A stretch of 64,000 bases of DNA from Lentisphaerota bacterium (GTDB lineage: Bacteria > Verrucomicrobiota > Lentisphaeria > Victivallales > Victivallaceae), in contig SUWF01000009.1 of assembly GCA_015061575.1 (NCBI GenBank), positions 23,572-87,571 of the forward strand. Reading direction: 5' to 3'. The notes beneath the pieces are model-generated. The model did no database searches. It was given only the letters and a program-made list of their open reading frames with translations, and was not told where the DNA came from. Within the stretch, counting starts at the first letter, position 1. The number at the start of each line of letters is the position of its first letter. Below are positions 62,779 through 64,000 of the stretch, one piece after another. The translations under genes were made by a program, and so were the position numbers.

Positions 62779-63375
62779 ATGAAAAACTCTCTCTTCTTTT
62801 ACATAAAACCATTTTTGATAGTCGCAGCTATAATAATGGTTATTTGTTATTTAGTTGACAAGCCCAATTCGCTAACAGACTGGCTTGAACATATCGGAAC
62901 AACAACATTCGTTATGAGCGTTATATCTGGTGTGTATATTAAATGGCTTTGGTATTATAATCCCTGGGAGAACATTCCCCGCTTTGCAAAAAAATACAAA
63001 GGGAAAATTCATTACATATACAAGGAAAGTGTTGGAGAAAAAGAAACAGATGTTTTTATCAATCAGACGCTTTTTTCTATTCGTATAAAACTGAAAACGA
63101 ATGAAATTAAAAGTGATGCAATCACCAGTGAATTGATTGAAGAAAATAATTCATGGGTTCTCTATTACACTTATATAAAAGAACCTAAAGCTGAATACGC
63201 AACAGAAAATCCCATTCAACGCGGAACTGCTCGTTTAGAAATAAAAAAGCCTGAATATAATCTTAAAACTTTCTTTTCTAAACATAAGAAAACAATAGAT
63301 TATTTGGACGGCACTTACTGGACTTCGGTGGGATCTACGGGAGATATGGAACTCTTTAAGGTGAATGAATCATGA
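62779..63375 (+). CDS. cap15: Cap15-like CBASS effector (2TM plus beta-barrel)
   Basis: The 198-residue protein has two membrane helices (residues about 9-26 and 40-58). After WYYNPWENIPRFAKKYKGKI the rest is beta-rich with short strands (VFINQTLFSIRIKLKTN, NSWVLYYTYIK, GTARLEI). This matches the SMODS-associated 2TM beta-barrel effector Cap15, which oligomerises on ligand binding and disrupts the inner membrane. It follows the nucleotidyltransferase by 8 bp with an AGGG site, completing a two-gene CBASS. The call rests on layout and the W/P/G-K pattern. Confidence 0.8.
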   Translation: MKNSLFFYIKPFLIVAAIIMVICYLVDKPNSLTDWLEHIGTTTFVMSVISGVYIKWLWYYNPWENIPRFAKKYKGKIHYIYKESVGEKETDVFINQTLFSIRIKLKTNEIKSDAITSELIEENNSWVLYYTYIKEPKAEYATENPIQRGTARLEIKKPEYNLKTFFSKHKKTIDYLDGTYWTSVGSTGDMELFKVNES

Positions 63376-63460
63376 TAACCGCTGTCAAAAGTTTGAATAA
63401 CCGGAAAACTCAACTTGATATTTTTACGAATAAGCTGTACATTTCCACCAGGAGAGTTTT

Positions 63461-64000
63461 ATGAGTAACCGCGTTCCTGACCAGGTAAAGATTTATCATA
63501 TTGTCCATATTGACAAATTGTCTTCCATTATAAAAGATGGCGGGTTGTTTTGTGACGCCCTTATTCAGAAACGCGCTCCTGTCGGCACAACAATTGGTAT
63601 GAGTAAAATCAAAAAACGCCGGTTGGAAGAGTTGACTCTGACTTCGTACCCGGATCTTCATGTCGGTGATTGTGTTCCATTTTACTTTTGTCCGCGTTCG
63701 GTAATGCTTTACACATTTTATTGCAATGACCACCCTGACATTACTTATCGTGGTGGTCAAGCACCGATTGTTCATTTGGTGGCAGATATGCGTAAAACAA
63801 TGCGTTGGGCTGGCCAAAACAATTTACGGTGTGCGTTTACTACCTCAAATGCCGGATCTGAATATTTTAACGATTATACCAATGAAGCTGATCTGGATAA
63901 AATAAATTGGGATGCTGTCCACGCGCGTATGTGGAAAGATTGCCGGGAAGAAAAACAGGCGGAGTTTCTGATTGAAAAATGTTTCCCCTGGGAGCTTATT
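63461..64000 (+). CDS. darT: DarT-type DNA ADP-ribosyltransferase toxin (runs off right edge)
   Basis: All 180 visible codons are open from ATG 63461, behind an AGGAGAG site. Conserved DarT segments are VKIYHIVHIDKLSSIIKDGG, DCVPFYFCPRSVMLY, YRGGQAPIVHL, FTTSNAGSEYF, and KQAEFLIEKCFPWEL with the likely catalytic Glu at residue 168. DarT modifies thymidine in single-stranded DNA and is paired with the DarG macrodomain antitoxin, which would be expected just outside the window. The 85-bp gap after cap15 holds no clear promoter, so it may belong to the same operon. Confidence 0.93.
   Translation, partial: MSNRVPDQVKIYHIVHIDKLSSIIKDGGLFCDALIQKRAPVGTTIGMSKIKKRRLEELTLTSYPDLHVGDCVPFYFCPRSVMLYTFYCNDHPDITYRGGQAPIVHLVADMRKTMRWAGQNNLRCAFTTSNAGSEYFNDYTNEADLDKINWDAVHARMWKDCREEKQAEFLIEKCFPWELI

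Overview
The window looks like a chromosomal segment of a PVC-group bacterium, most likely Lentisphaerota (Victivallis-like). The clues are a pseudopilin with the FTLIELLVV signal typical of that group, a type IV pilus-like operon resembling the Amuc_1098-1101 genes of Akkermansia, secreted LamG and rhamnosidase-type glycosidases, and ThyX. This placement is inference from protein character; no rRNA or marker phylogeny is available here.

Left third (1-14.7 kb): carbohydrate and surface functions. On the minus strand lie a partial DUF89-like gene, a secreted glycosidase-like protein with a LamG domain, a pseudopilin interrupted by a 231-bp in-frame insert, a Gfo/Idh/MocA oxidoreductase and a GntR-type repressor. 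A divergent promoter drives a sodium:solute symporter and trmO. A four-gene minus-strand operon (duplicated-domain secreted protein, alpha/alpha-barrel protein, GH78-like rhamnosidase, SGNH esterase) has a strong promoter near 14.67 kb.

Middle (14.7-54 kb): mostly core genes. They include an NPPY methylase overlapping a GGQ release-factor-like gene, ymdB, an orphan OppB-type permease, a nitroreductase, twin amidohydrolases, ispD, hpf, a HAD gene followed by mlaE-mlaF-mlaD, galE-gpsA-PIG-L, thyX, tpiA-secG, and a five-gene pilus operon (pilM, two membrane accessory proteins, two tandem secretins). These are followed by a WecA-like fusion protein, a flavin reductase/rubredoxin/rubredoxin/rubrerythrin fusion, nnr, nagA, a TtcA-like gene, nfeD and a HAD hydrolase. 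Several genes end in one recurring hairpin, AAAGTGACGGA/TCCGTCACTTT, used as an intrinsic terminator.

Right end (54-64 kb): accessory DNA. An orphan sigma region-2-like gene and about 700 bp of repeat-rich non-coding DNA lead to an initiator-type tRNA-Met. Then come a KorB/ParB-like HTH gene and a serine recombinase that lacks its catalytic N-terminus. The opposite strand carries one tightly packed defence operon: HTH gene, hsdM, rhuM, hsdS, a CBASS nucleotidyltransferase, a Cap15-type membrane effector, and darT running off the window. A two-gene CBASS plus DarT inserted behind hsdS of a type I restriction-modification operon is the most striking arrangement in the window. The interrupted pseudopilin is the second.
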